Below, one piece after another: positions 25,709 through 34,688 of a stretch of DNA of 64,000 nt. The stretch is from Variovorax sp. J2L1-78 (GTDB taxonomy: Bacteria; Pseudomonadota; Gammaproteobacteria; Burkholderiales; Burkholderiaceae_C). The notes under the pieces are model-generated. The model did no database searches and had not been told where the DNA came from. It saw only the letters and a program-made list of their open reading frames with translations. The translations under genes were made by a program, and so were the position numbers. Each line of letters starts with the position of its first letter. The stretch's first letter is position 1. The DNA lies in NCBI RefSeq assembly GCF_030317205.1, contig NZ_JASZYB010000003.1, positions 620,001 through 684,000 of the forward strand, written 5' to 3'.

Positions 25709-26002
25709 ATGAAGCCGTACATCGTTTCTCTCGCCCTGGGCGTGCTGGTCGGCGTCATCTACGCGCTCTTCAGCGTGCGCTCGCCGGCGCCGCCGATCAT
25801 CGCGCTGGTCGGGTTGCTGGGCATCCTGGCAGGCGAGCAGTTGCCGCCGCTGGTCAAGCGCCTGTTCGACAGCACGCCGACCGCCAGCTCCTGGCTGGAC
25901 CACCAGGTCAAGCCGCACATGTTCGGCGAACTGCCGCAGTGCGCCAAGCCGGCCCAGCCCGTGGCTTCCGACGTCGCCTCGACCACGGAGCGCAACGCAT
26001 GA
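25709..26002 (+). CDS. XapX-domain small membrane protein
   Basis: A 97-residue protein. Two hydrophobic segments cover about residues 4-19 (YIVSLALGVLVGVIYA) and 28-45, and ALFSVRSPAPP plus IIALVGLLGILAGEQ match the XapX (DUF1427) motif. The C-terminal half is soluble, with HMFGELPQC. XapX domains were named from a small protein next to xanthosine genes, and their function is unknown. ATG 25709 follows GGAG; an overlapping GTG at 25706 is possible. Its stop overlaps the ATG of the amidohydrolase (ATGA, 25999-26002), so the two are translationally coupled. Confidence 0.82.
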   Translation: MKPYIVSLALGVLVGVIYALFSVRSPAPPIIALVGLLGILAGEQLPPLVKRLFDSTPTASSWLDHQVKPHMFGELPQCAKPAQPVASDVASTTERNA

Positions 26003-27996
26003 CCGACAACGCCAACCCCCAGCCCCGCCGTCACTTCCTCGGCGCACTGGGGGCGGCCCTCGCCGCGCCCGCCCTGGCGCAACAACGCTCTTCAAGGACG
26101 CCCGACATGGTCGATGCCCAACCCCCCGAACTCATCCTGCACAACGGCCGTTTCACCACGCTGGACCGCGCCAACCCCACGGCGACGGCGGTCGCGATCC
26201 GCGGTGGCCGCTTCACGCACGTGGGCCGCGACGCCGACGTGCTGCCTCTCAAGCGCGACGGCACACGCGTGATCGACCTGCAGGGCCGCGCCGCGCTGCC
26301 CGGCCTGATCGACAACCACCTGCACATCATCCGCGGTGGCCTCAACTACAACCTCGAGCTGCGCTGGGACGGCGTGCGCAGCCTGGCCGACGCCATGGGC
26401 ATGCTCCGGCGCCAGGTCGCCATCACGCCGGCACCGCAATGGGTGCGCGTGGTGGGCGGCTTCACCGAACACCAGTTCGTCGAGAAGCGCCTGCCGACCA
26501 TCGCCGAGCTCAACGCCGTGGCGCCTGACACGCCCGTCTTCCTGCTGCACCTGTACGACCGGGCGCTGCTCAACGGCGCCGCGCTGCGCGCCGTCGGCTA
26601 CACCAAGGACACGCCCGCGCCGCCCGGTGGCGAGATCGTGCGCGACGCCGCCGGCAATCCGACCGGCCTGCTGCTGGCCAAGCCCAACGCGAGCATCCTG
26701 TACGCCACGCTGGCCAAGGGCCCCAAGCTCCCCTTCGAATACCAGATCAATTCCACGCGCCACTTCATGCGCGAGCTCAACCGCCTGGGCGTGACGGGCG
26801 CGATCGACGCAGGCGGTGGCTTCCAGAACTTCCCCGAGGACTACCAGGTGATCCAGCAGCTGGCCGACGCCGGCCAGCTCACCATCCGCCTGGCCTACAA
26901 CCTGTTCACGCAGAAGCCCAAGCAGGAGAAGCAGGACTTCCTGAACTGGACTGCCACGTCCAAGTACAAGCAGGGCGACGACTACTTCCGCCACAACGGC
27001 GCCGGCGAGATGCTGGTGTTCTCTGCCGCCGACTTCGAGGACTTCCGCCAGCCCCGGCCCGACATGGCGCCCGAGATGGAAGGCGAGTTGGAAGAAGTCG
27101 TGCGCGTGCTGGTGCAGAACAAGTGGCCCTGGCGCATGCACGCCACTTACGACGAGACCATCGATCGCGCGCTCGACGTCTTCGAGAAGGTGAATCGCGA
27201 CACGCCGCTGGCGGGCCTGAACTGGTTCTTCGACCACTGCGAAACCATCTCCGAGAAATCCATCGACCGCATCGCGGCCTTGGGCGGCGGCATCGCGGTG
27301 CAGCACCGCATGGCCTACCAGGGCGAGTACTTCGTCGAGCGCTACGGCGCTGGTGCGGCCGAGGCCACGCCCCCGGTCAAGCGCATGCTGGAGAAGGGCG
27401 TGAAGGTGTCTGCGGGCACCGACGCCACGCGCGTCGCGTCGTACAACCCGTGGGTGTCGCTGTCGTGGCTGGTCACCGGCAAGACGGTGGGTGGCCTGCA
27501 ACTCACGCCGCAGCGCAACTGCCTCGACCGCGAAGCCGCCCTGCGCATGTGGACCGAGAACGTCACCTGGTTCTCCAACGAGGTCGGCAAGAAGGGCCGC
27601 ATCGAGGCCGGCCAGCTGGCCGATCTGGTCGTGCCCGACCGCGACTTCTTCGCCTGCCCCGAATCCGAGATCGCCGACACCACGGCGCTCTTGACGATGG
27701 TCGGCGGCAAGGTGGTGTATGCGGCCGGCCCGTTCCAGGCGCACGACGACGGCGCGCCGCCGCCGGCCATGCCGGACTGGTCGCCGGTGCGCAGCTTCGG
27801 CGGCTACGCCGGCTGGGGTGACAAGGAAGGCAAGCCGATGCAGGCCGCGATGCGCCGCCTAGCGGCCGACTGCGCCTGCGCCAACGACTGCAACGTGCAC
27901 GGCCACCAGCACGCGACGGCCTGGAGCAGCCAGCTGCCCATCGCCGACCTCAAGAGCTTCTGGGGCGCGCTGGGCTGCGCCTGCTGGGCCGTTTGA
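25999..27996 (+). CDS. Tat-exported amidohydrolase (YtcJ/NfdA-like) with Cys-rich C-terminus
   Basis: A 665-residue metal-dependent amidohydrolase. The N-terminus PRRHFLGALGAALAAPALAQ is a twin-arginine signal, so the enzyme should be folded and metallated before export. Metal ligands include the HLH pair at 107-109 (LPGLIDNHLHII), His near 381 (RMHATYDE), His near 412 (FDHCET) and Asp near 474 (SAGTDATRV). Unusually the last 50 residues form a Cys/His-rich tail, DCACANDCNVHGHQH and GCACWAV, perhaps another metal site. The substrate is unknown. It is coupled to XapX upstream and ends two bases before the DoxX gene. Confidence 0.88.
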   Translation: MTDNANPQPRRHFLGALGAALAAPALAQQRSSRTPDMVDAQPPELILHNGRFTTLDRANPTATAVAIRGGRFTHVGRDADVLPLKRDGTRVIDLQGRAALPGLIDNHLHIIRGGLNYNLELRWDGVRSLADAMGMLRRQVAITPAPQWVRVVGGFTEHQFVEKRLPTIAELNAVAPDTPVFLLHLYDRALLNGAALRAVGYTKDTPAPPGGEIVRDAAGNPTGLLLAKPNASILYATLAKGPKLPFEYQINSTRHFMRELNRLGVTGAIDAGGGFQNFPEDYQVIQQLADAGQLTIRLAYNLFTQKPKQEKQDFLNWTATSKYKQGDDYFRHNGAGEMLVFSAADFEDFRQPRPDMAPEMEGELEEVVRVLVQNKWPWRMHATYDETIDRALDVFEKVNRDTPLAGLNWFFDHCETISEKSIDRIAALGGGIAVQHRMAYQGEYFVERYGAGAAEATPPVKRMLEKGVKVSAGTDATRVASYNPWVSLSWLVTGKTVGGLQLTPQRNCLDREAALRMWTENVTWFSNEVGKKGRIEAGQLADLVVPDRDFFACPESEIADTTALLTMVGGKVVYAAGPFQAHDDGAPPPAMPDWSPVRSFGGYAGWGDKEGKPMQAAMRRLAADCACANDCNVHGHQHATAWSSQLPIADLKSFWGALGCACWAV

Positions 27997-27998
27997 GG

Positions 27999-28406
27999 AT
28001 GAGCGCGATCCGCCACCTCTTCACCACGCGGGCCGTGCGCTGGCTCGCGTTGCTCTTCCTCTGCGCCGCCTACCTGCAGGGCGGCTTCAACAAGGCGACC
28101 GACTTCCCGTCGGCCATCGCCGAGATGAACCACTTCGGCATCGCGCCCGCCGGGCCGATGGCCGTGGCGGTCATCGTGTTCGAGTTCGGCGCGGCGCTGA
28201 TGATCCTCACGGGCTTCTACCGCTGGCTGGGCGCGCTGGGCCTCGCCGGCTTCACGCTGATGGCCACCTTCGTGGCCAACCGCTTCTGGGAAATGGCGAT
28301 GCCCGAGCGCTTCATGGTCGCGAATTCGTTCTTCGAACACTGGGGCCTGGTCGGCGGCTTCCTGCTGGTGGCCTGGCACGACCTGAAGGGACGCGATGAG
28401 CACTGA
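27999..28406 (+). CDS. DoxX-family membrane protein
   Basis: A 135-residue protein with four predicted membrane helices: WLALLFLCAAYLQGGFNKA, MAVAVIVFEFGAALMIL, LGALGLAGFTLMATFV and the last near WGLVGGFLLVAW. The conserved FNKATDFP after helix 1 and FWEM between helices are typical of DoxX/DoxD-like proteins, several of which are linked to redox or thiosulfate chemistry at the membrane. ATG 27999 lies two bases after the amidohydrolase stop, and its end overlaps the next gene by eleven bases. The specific role in this cluster is unknown. Confidence 0.82.
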   Translation: MSAIRHLFTTRAVRWLALLFLCAAYLQGGFNKATDFPSAIAEMNHFGIAPAGPMAVAVIVFEFGAALMILTGFYRWLGALGLAGFTLMATFVANRFWEMAMPERFMVANSFFEHWGLVGGFLLVAWHDLKGRDEH

Positions 28407-30036
28407 GCGCGCCTCGACGGCGGGCAGCTTCGCCCCGCTGCGCCGACCGGTCTTCGCCGTGCTGTGGGCCGCCACGGTGCTGGGCAACGTCGGCAGCTTC
28501 ATGCGCGACGTGGCCAGCTCCTGGATGGTGACCGAGCTGTCGGCCAGCCCGACCGCGGTGGCGCTGATCCAGACCGCCGCCACGCTGCCGATCTTTCTGC
28601 TGGCCATTCCGGCCGGCGTGCTGTCGGACATCCTCGACCGCCGGCGCTTCCTGATCTTCATCCAGATCATGCTGGCCTGCGTGAGCGGCACGCTGCTGGT
28701 GCTGTCGCACACGAACACGCTGACGGTCGAGTACTTGGTCGCCCTGACCTTCGTCGGTGGCATCGGCGCCGCGCTGATGGGGCCGACGTGGCAGTCGATC
28801 GTGCCGGAGCTGGTGCCGCGGTCCGACCTCAAGAACGCGGTCGCGTTGAACTCGCTGGGCATCAACATCGCCCGCGCCATCGGCCCGGCCGCGGGTGGCC
28901 TGCTGCTGGCGAGCTTCGGGGCGTCGTTCGCCTACGGTGCCGACGTGCTGAGCTATGTGTTCGTCATCGCCGCGCTGCTGTGGTGGAAGCGCCCGGCCAC
29001 GGTCGACACCGGCCTGTCGGAGCAGTTCTTCGGCGCCTTCCGTGCCGGCCTGCGCTATGCGAGGGCGAGCCGCGAGCTGCACGTGGTGCTGCTGCGCGCC
29101 GCGGTGTTCTTCCTGTTCGCCAGTTCGGTGTGGGCGCTGCTGCCGCTGGTGGCGCGCCAGATGCTCCAGGGCACCGCCGGCTTCTACGGCGTGATGCTCG
29201 GTGCCGTCGGCGCGGGCGCCATCCTCGGTGCGGTGCTGCTGCCGCGGATGCGCGCGAAGCTCGATGCCGACGGCCTGGTGCTGGCGGCCTCGCTCATCTC
29301 GGCGGTCGTGATGTGCGCGCTGGCCTTCGCGCCGCCGCAATGGGTTGCGGTGCTGCTCATGCTGTTGCTGGGCGTGGGCTGGATCATCGCGCTCACCACG
29401 CTCAACGGCGTGGCGCAGGCGGTGCTGCCGAACTGGGTGCGCGGCCGCGGGCTGGCGATCTACCTGACCGTCTTCAACGGCGCGATGGCGGGCGGCAGCC
29501 TGGGCTGGGGCCTGATCGCGCAGGAGCTGGGCGTGCCGACGACGCTGCTCATCGGCGCTGCAGGGCTGGCGGTGGTGGCCTTCGTCTTCCACCGCGTCCG
29601 GCTGCCGACCGGCGAGGCCGACCTGCAGGCGTCGAACCACTGGCCCGAGCCGCTGCTCAGCGCGCCGGTGGCGCACGACCGCGGGCCGGTCATGGTGCAG
29701 ATCGAATACCGCATCCGCCCCGAGGACCAGCCGGCCTTCCTGCAGGCGCTCGAGAAGCTGTCGCTGGAACGCCGCCGCGATGGCGCCTATGCCTGGGGCA
29801 TCACCGAGCACACCAACGACCGCGAGTGCCTCATGGAGTGGTTCCTGGTCGAATCGTGGGCCGAGCACCTGCGCCAGCACCAGCGCGTGTCGAACGCCGA
29901 TGCCGACCTGCAGAACGAGGCCATCCGCTTCCACATCGGGCCGGGCAAGCCGGTGGTGCACCACTTCCTCGCGCTGGACATGAAGCACGCGCGCGCCGCG
30001 GCCCATGGCGCGCAGGCGGCAGAGGAGCCGTCGTGA
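28396..30036 (+). CDS. MFS transporter with C-terminal extra domain
   Basis: A 546-residue protein. Residues 1-405 are a major facilitator of the EntS-like (MFS_3) class: the loop SDILDRRRFLIFIQIM between helices 2 and 3 and SLGINIARAIGPAAGGLLL in the middle are typical. After the last helix a soluble domain of about 130 residues begins (VMVQIEYRIRPEDQPAFLQA), predicted to be of the ferredoxin-like antibiotic-monooxygenase type. The whole two-part arrangement is seen in other proteobacterial exporters. It likely exports a small organic compound. It overlaps the genes on both sides, so it is part of one tight operon. Confidence 0.87.
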   Translation: MSTERASTAGSFAPLRRPVFAVLWAATVLGNVGSFMRDVASSWMVTELSASPTAVALIQTAATLPIFLLAIPAGVLSDILDRRRFLIFIQIMLACVSGTLLVLSHTNTLTVEYLVALTFVGGIGAALMGPTWQSIVPELVPRSDLKNAVALNSLGINIARAIGPAAGGLLLASFGASFAYGADVLSYVFVIAALLWWKRPATVDTGLSEQFFGAFRAGLRYARASRELHVVLLRAAVFFLFASSVWALLPLVARQMLQGTAGFYGVMLGAVGAGAILGAVLLPRMRAKLDADGLVLAASLISAVVMCALAFAPPQWVAVLLMLLLGVGWIIALTTLNGVAQAVLPNWVRGRGLAIYLTVFNGAMAGGSLGWGLIAQELGVPTTLLIGAAGLAVVAFVFHRVRLPTGEADLQASNHWPEPLLSAPVAHDRGPVMVQIEYRIRPEDQPAFLQALEKLSLERRRDGAYAWGITEHTNDRECLMEWFLVESWAEHLRQHQRVSNADADLQNEAIRFHIGPGKPVVHHFLALDMKHARAAAHGAQAAEEPS

Positions 30037-31034
30037 ACGAAGCTTCCGTCCTGGCGCCGTCGAACGAACGCCAGGCCGTGCCCGAGCAACCCTTGCTGGC
30101 GCGCCTGTCGGTCGCGATGTTCGGCATGGTGATGGGCATCGGCGGGCTGGCCAACGCCTGGGCGATGGCGCATCGCGCCTTCGGTGCGCCGCAGCTGATC
30201 GGTGAAGTGCTGCTCGGCTTGGCCGTGGCGATCTTCATCGTGCTGGCCGGCACGCACGTGCTGAAGCTGGCGCTGCATTCGGCGGCCGTGCGGGAGGAGT
30301 TCGCGCACCCGGTGCGCTCGAGCTTCTTCCCCACCATCTCGGTGGCGGCCGTGGTGCTGTCGATCGGCCTGCGCCCGTATGCGCACGGCTGGGCCGAAGG
30401 ACTGTGGTGGTTCGGTGCGGTGTTGCACTTCGTGCTGGCCGTCACGCTCATCCGGCGCTGGATCCTGCATGCGCAGGACGAGGGCGTGCTGACCCCGGCC
30501 TGGTTCATCCCGGTGGTGGGCAACATCCTGATCCCCATCGGCGGCGTGCCGCTGGGCTATGTCGAGATCAGCTGGTTCTTCTTCTCGGTCGGCCTCATCC
30601 TGTGGCTCGCCTTCTTCACCATCGTGCTGCACCGCGTGCTGTTCGTGCCGGCCATGAGCCAGCGCAGCATGCCCACGCTCTTCATCCTGCTGGCGCCGCC
30701 GTCCATCGGCCTGTCGTCGTACCTGGCGTTCACCGGCGGGCACGCGGGGGCGATGGGCGACATCTTCTATTGCCTGGCGCTCTTCATCGCCATCCTGCTG
30801 GCCACGCTGATCCACCACGCGGCGCACGGCGCCTTCTTCATGAGCTGGTGGGCCATGACCTTCCCGGCCGACGGCTGGGCCGGCGCCACCCTGGCCTACT
30901 ACCAGGCGCGGCCGAGCCGCTACACGGCCGGCATCGCGCTGTGCGCGCTGACGGTCGCCACGGGCGTGGTCGTGTGGATCGGCGTGCGCACGGCGCTGCA
31001 CATGGCGAGCGGGGCGGCGTTCCACGAGGATTGA
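30033..31034 (+). CDS. SLAC1/TehA-family anion channel-like membrane protein
   Basis: A 333-residue polytopic protein with about ten helices in the pattern of the TDT family (TehA, SLAC1): LARLSVAMFGMVMGIGGLAN opens the first helix pair, and FAFF-like pore segments follow (LWLAFFTIVLHRVLF, WWAMTFPADGWAGAT). TehA-like proteins conduct anions or export tellurite; SLAC1 is a nitrate/chloride channel. The start is GTG 30033, overlapping the MFS stop and preceded by GAGGAG. It is the last gene of the six-gene cluster; 123 bp without genes follow. Confidence 0.85.
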   Translation: MNEASVLAPSNERQAVPEQPLLARLSVAMFGMVMGIGGLANAWAMAHRAFGAPQLIGEVLLGLAVAIFIVLAGTHVLKLALHSAAVREEFAHPVRSSFFPTISVAAVVLSIGLRPYAHGWAEGLWWFGAVLHFVLAVTLIRRWILHAQDEGVLTPAWFIPVVGNILIPIGGVPLGYVEISWFFFSVGLILWLAFFTIVLHRVLFVPAMSQRSMPTLFILLAPPSIGLSSYLAFTGGHAGAMGDIFYCLALFIAILLATLIHHAAHGAFFMSWWAMTFPADGWAGATLAYYQARPSRYTAGIALCALTVATGVVVWIGVRTALHMASGAAFHED

Positions 31035-31157
31035 TCGGCATGAAGCGGCTCGAGGACGGTGTGTGAATCGTTCCGTTCCTATCGCTCGGGGAGCCTTGCC
31101 GAAAGCGATGCCGATGGCGGATGGCGAAGTCGTCGGTCCCGCTCGCGCAATCGGACT

Positions 31158-32153
31158 CTAGGCATGCTCACTTCGATCGGTCTCTCGACGGACCGCTGTC
31201 CGAATGAGTTCACGCAACCACTGATGCTCGGTTGAGCGGTGAACTCGGTCATGCCACATCAGCGCATAGCGCACCGGTGGCAGCGAGAGTGGAGGAGCCC
31301 TGAGCTGTAGATCGCCTTGTGAGGCGAGATAGCGCGCCAGATGGGCGCTCGTGGTGAAAACCAGGTCGGTGGTGGCAAGGATCGGCTGGATCGTATTCAG
31401 GTACGGCAGCCATGCCACCACATTGCGCGCATATCCGTGCTCCTGCAGCATTCGATCGATCATCCCAGGGCTCAGGCCCGAGCCCGGGGATGCCGCAATA
31501 TGGGGCAACCCCAGGTAGTCCTGGATTGTGAGCGGGTCTTTCAAGTCCGGATGGTGAGCGTTTGCCACCAGCATCACCTCGTCTTCGAACAGCGTCCTGT
31601 GGCGCACATGTGCGGCGGTGACCAATTCCGAGTCGATCAGAACGTCCACCTCGCCAGACTCCAGCAGCGAGACGCTTTCCCCGTTCCCCGGTAATGAGCG
31701 CACGACGAGCTTGCAGTCGGGCGCCTCGGTACGGACCGCCGCAAAAATGCGAGCGAGCACCGGCGCACTGAGGTAGTCGGGCAGTGCGATGTGGAACTGT
31801 CGCTTGAGATCCTTGGGGGAGAAGTCGAACGGAATCGGCGCGATGAGCGTCTGCGCGTCAGCGAGCATGCGCCGCGCAGTTTCGAGCAGCATCAACGCGT
31901 GTTCGGTCGCAATCATGCCGCGGCTCCCCCGCACGAGGATCGGGTCGTGGAAGAGGCTGCGCATCCGACGCAGCGTGGCGCTCAACTGCGGCTGCGATTG
32001 CCCGAGCTTCTCCGCCGCGCGGGAAACGCTCTGCTCGTCGACCAGAACCACGAAGGCACGGATCAAGGGGAGATCCAGACCGGAAAAAGAAAGTCGACTG
32101 GCGCCTCCAGACGGTGCAGTGGCCGCCTCGTGCTGGTGCCTTTCCCCCGTCAT
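31158..32153 (-). CDS. LysR-family transcriptional regulator
   Basis: A 331-residue LysR regulator with a typical N-terminal helix-turn-helix, LIRAFVVLVDEQSVSRAAEK then LGQSQPQLSATLRRMR, followed by a periplasmic-binding-protein-like effector domain. Motifs such as DPILVRGSRGM and the NodD/NahR-like pattern PDYLSAPVLARIF suggest the aromatic-compound subgroup. It diverges from the sulfatase gene across 92 bp and probably controls it and the downstream Bug receptor. Codon use here looks less GC-rich than in the flanking genes. Confidence 0.9.
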   Translation of the reverse strand: MTGERHQHEAATAPSGGASRLSFSGLDLPLIRAFVVLVDEQSVSRAAEKLGQSQPQLSATLRRMRSLFHDPILVRGSRGMIATEHALMLLETARRMLADAQTLIAPIPFDFSPKDLKRQFHIALPDYLSAPVLARIFAAVRTEAPDCKLVVRSLPGNGESVSLLESGEVDVLIDSELVTAAHVRHRTLFEDEVMLVANAHHPDLKDPLTIQDYLGLPHIAASPGSGLSPGMIDRMLQEHGYARNVVAWLPYLNTIQPILATTDLVFTTSAHLARYLASQGDLQLRAPPLSLPPVRYALMWHDRVHRSTEHQWLRELIRTAVRRETDRSEHA

Positions 32154-32245
32154 AAGTGCATCGGCATTTCGTTCATGCGCTGCGTGTCATTGGCCAAAGC
32201 TGCTCCAGTCGGAAGAATTGTCGTGTCACTACTGTTGCACGCTCC

Positions 32246-33532
32246 ATGCGCAAACCGAACCTCATCTTCATTCTGGCCGACGACCTCGGCTGGGGCGATC
32301 TGTCCTGCTATGGGCGTCCCGACTACCAGACGCCGCATCTGGATCGGCTGGCGTCAGAAGGTGCGCGCCTGACCGACTGCTATTCGGGATCTGCCACCTG
32401 TTCGCCGACCCGGATCTCATTCTTCACGGGACGCTACCCTGCACGTCATCCCGCGGGTCTTGCCGAGCCCTTGCTGCACGGCATCCATGGCAGCACGCTG
32501 GGTTTGGAGCCAGGTTTTCCAGCACTGCCTCGCTTGCTGAGCCAGGCAGGCTATCGGTGCGGCCTCTTCGGAAAGTGGCACTGCGGAGAGGGCGGAGACT
32601 TCGGGCCGCTCAAGTCTGGTTTCGACGAATTCTATGGGGTCGAGAGCACGGGGGCGGCCTACTTCAGCTACCGCGACGAGAGTGGACGCTTTCTCGGCCG
32701 CGACGGAGAAGCCGAGTCGGAGCCCGGTCGATACCTCACCCATGCGCTGTCGGATCGCGCATCCGATTTCATCGCGCGGAACTGCGACCAGCCGTTCTAC
32801 CTGTCTCTCCACTACACCGCACCGCATTGGCTATGGGAGGCCCCTTTCCATGACAGCGAGGATGCGGTTGAACGCTCTTCCGGCACAGGGGGCGGCTCGA
32901 TCGCAATCTACGCGGAGATGATGCGTGCGCTGGACGAAGGCGTCGGCCAGGTCCTGGACACCGTTCGACGCCTGGGCCTCGATGGCGACACGCTGGTGGT
33001 GTTCACGAGCGACAACGGTGGAGAACGCTATTCGTACCACTACCCTTTGACGGGATACATCCGTCTCCTGCGCGAGGGAGGCATCAGGGTGCCCGGTATC
33101 GTGCGCTGGCCAGGCCGTATACCCGCGGCACAGGTCTGCGACCAGGTGGCCATCACGATGGACTGGACGGCCACGTTCCTTGCCGCGGCCGCAGCACGTC
33201 CGGACCCGGCCTATCCGTTGGACGGGGTTGACCTCCTTCCGGTCCTGGCGGGCGAGATGTCTTGCTTTGAACGGACGCTGTACTGGCGGACACCGACAGC
33301 GAGTGCCGTCCGCCGGGGGCCATGGAAATGGCTGAACCAGCTCGACACGGGTGCCGAGCGCCTCTTCAACCTCAAGCGCGACGTGCGGGAGTACGCGGAC
33401 TTTCGAGACACCCATCCCGACATACTCGCGTCGCTGCGCGAGGCGTTCAGCGCCTGGGAGCAGGAGATGCTCCCACGTCCGTCGCCGGTCAGCCAGGCCC
33501 CCAATCCCAACATCGATTTCAAGATCTACTGA
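32246..33532 (+). CDS. sulfatase (arylsulfatase-like, cytoplasmic)
   Basis: A 428-residue type I sulfatase. The conserved start MRKPNLIFILADDLGWGDLS supplies metal-binding Asp residues. C52-S-P-T-R56 in TCSPTRISFFTGRYP is the motif whose Cys is oxidised to formylglycine. GLFGKWHCGE and VVFTSDNGGERY provide further active-site residues. No signal peptide is visible if ATG 32246 is right, so the substrate would be a sulfate ester inside the cell. Upstream in-frame starts (32156) give a non-matching N-terminus. The Bug receptor gene follows nine bases after its stop. The GC content looks lower than average. Confidence 0.88.
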   Translation: MRKPNLIFILADDLGWGDLSCYGRPDYQTPHLDRLASEGARLTDCYSGSATCSPTRISFFTGRYPARHPAGLAEPLLHGIHGSTLGLEPGFPALPRLLSQAGYRCGLFGKWHCGEGGDFGPLKSGFDEFYGVESTGAAYFSYRDESGRFLGRDGEAESEPGRYLTHALSDRASDFIARNCDQPFYLSLHYTAPHWLWEAPFHDSEDAVERSSGTGGGSIAIYAEMMRALDEGVGQVLDTVRRLGLDGDTLVVFTSDNGGERYSYHYPLTGYIRLLREGGIRVPGIVRWPGRIPAAQVCDQVAITMDWTATFLAAAAARPDPAYPLDGVDLLPVLAGEMSCFERTLYWRTPTASAVRRGPWKWLNQLDTGAERLFNLKRDVREYADFRDTHPDILASLREAFSAWEQEMLPRPSPVSQAPNPNIDFKIY

Positions 33533-33541
33533 GAGCCTTCC

Positions 33542-34528
33542 ATGAAAGAGCCAATGCCCCTTTCGACCCGACGCGCGGTGCTCGTCGCTGGCATGGGCGC
33601 CCTTGCCGCCCGCCTGGTCCATGCCCAACCCGAGAGCTTTCCCGGCAAGCCGATTCGCATCGTGGTTCCGGCTGTCGCCGGATCGTCGGCGGACATCCTG
33701 GCGCGTCTCATCGGCCAGCCCATGTCGCAACTTACCGGCCAGCCCTGGGTCGTCGACAACAAGCCCGGTGCAGGCGGGATCATCGGCTCGGATGCTGTGG
33801 CGAAAGCGCCGGCGGATGGCTACACGCTGCTTTTCACGGCGAACAATTTCGTTATTTCGCCCGCCATTTACCCGTCCGTTCCATACGACGTCGTCAAGGG
33901 GTTCGAGCCGATCGCTCTGGTCTGTGCAGCGCCGACCGTGATCTTCATCAACAGCGCGACGGGGGTGAAAACCATGGCTGATCTGGTGGCGCTGGCGCGC
34001 CGAACGCCCGAGGGCGTGAACTACGGATCGCCTTTTGTCGGGACTTCCGCGCATCTGATCATGGAGATGCTCAGCCGTGCGGCAGGCATCAACATGGTCC
34101 ACGTGCCCGCCAGGGGGACGCCGCAAGCCTTCAACGAATCGCTTGCCGGCCGTGTGCCCGTGGTGATTGGAAATTATGCGGATGGCGCCCCGTTCGTCGA
34201 GACGGGTCAGCTTCGCGCGCTCGCGATCGCCGACGCACGTCGATCGCCTCTTCTGCCACAGGTACCCACGCTATCGGAGGCGGGGTATCCCAACTTTGAT
34301 CTGCAGCTCTGGTTCGGCTTGGTCGCCCCGGCCAAGACGCCGCTCGCAGTGGTCCGGCGCCTCAACGATCTGGTCGCGCAGGTGCTTGCGATGCCCGACG
34401 TCGCATCGAACCTCTCTGCGCGAGGCTTTATGCCCCGACATTCCACGCCTGAAGCCTTCAGCGCCCTCATTCGCAAGGAACTGTCGATGTATGCGGCCGT
34501 GGTGAAGGAGGCCGGCGTCAAGCCCTAG
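33542..34528 (+). CDS. Bug-family tripartite tricarboxylate transporter periplasmic receptor
   Basis: A 328-residue periplasmic receptor. The N-terminus STRRAVLVAGMGALAARLVHA is a signal peptide, possibly Tat-type. FPGKPIRIVVPAVAGSSADILAR near 34-56 and VVDNKPGAGGIIGSDAVAKA are the hallmark Bug motifs, and the length is typical. Burkholderiales encode dozens to hundreds of such orphan receptors, binding carboxylated or amide ligands. No TctA/TctB membrane genes lie here, so it must share a transporter encoded elsewhere. ATG 33542 lies nine bases after the sulfatase gene, suggesting capture of the sulfated compound or its product. Confidence 0.9.
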   Translation: MKEPMPLSTRRAVLVAGMGALAARLVHAQPESFPGKPIRIVVPAVAGSSADILARLIGQPMSQLTGQPWVVDNKPGAGGIIGSDAVAKAPADGYTLLFTANNFVISPAIYPSVPYDVVKGFEPIALVCAAPTVIFINSATGVKTMADLVALARRTPEGVNYGSPFVGTSAHLIMEMLSRAAGINMVHVPARGTPQAFNESLAGRVPVVIGNYADGAPFVETGQLRALAIADARRSPLLPQVPTLSEAGYPNFDLQLWFGLVAPAKTPLAVVRRLNDLVAQVLAMPDVASNLSARGFMPRHSTPEAFSALIRKELSMYAAVVKEAGVKP

Positions 34529-34688
34529 GTCACGCCGTCTGTGCCGTCGGCCCGCGGAACTGCCCGGCACACGTTCCCGTCTTCCCCAGGCGTTCGTGAC
34601 AGTGACCTCGACCGGCGATGGGTTGAGCCGGCACGTCGCCGCCCGGTAAGCGCGGTGGCCGTCCCGGCGTGGCCAGCGCCTCAATGCC

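Noticed and set aside
31035..34688. Genomic island with integrase or phage genes
   Set aside because: No integrase, tRNA or attachment repeat was found; only the composition looks different.
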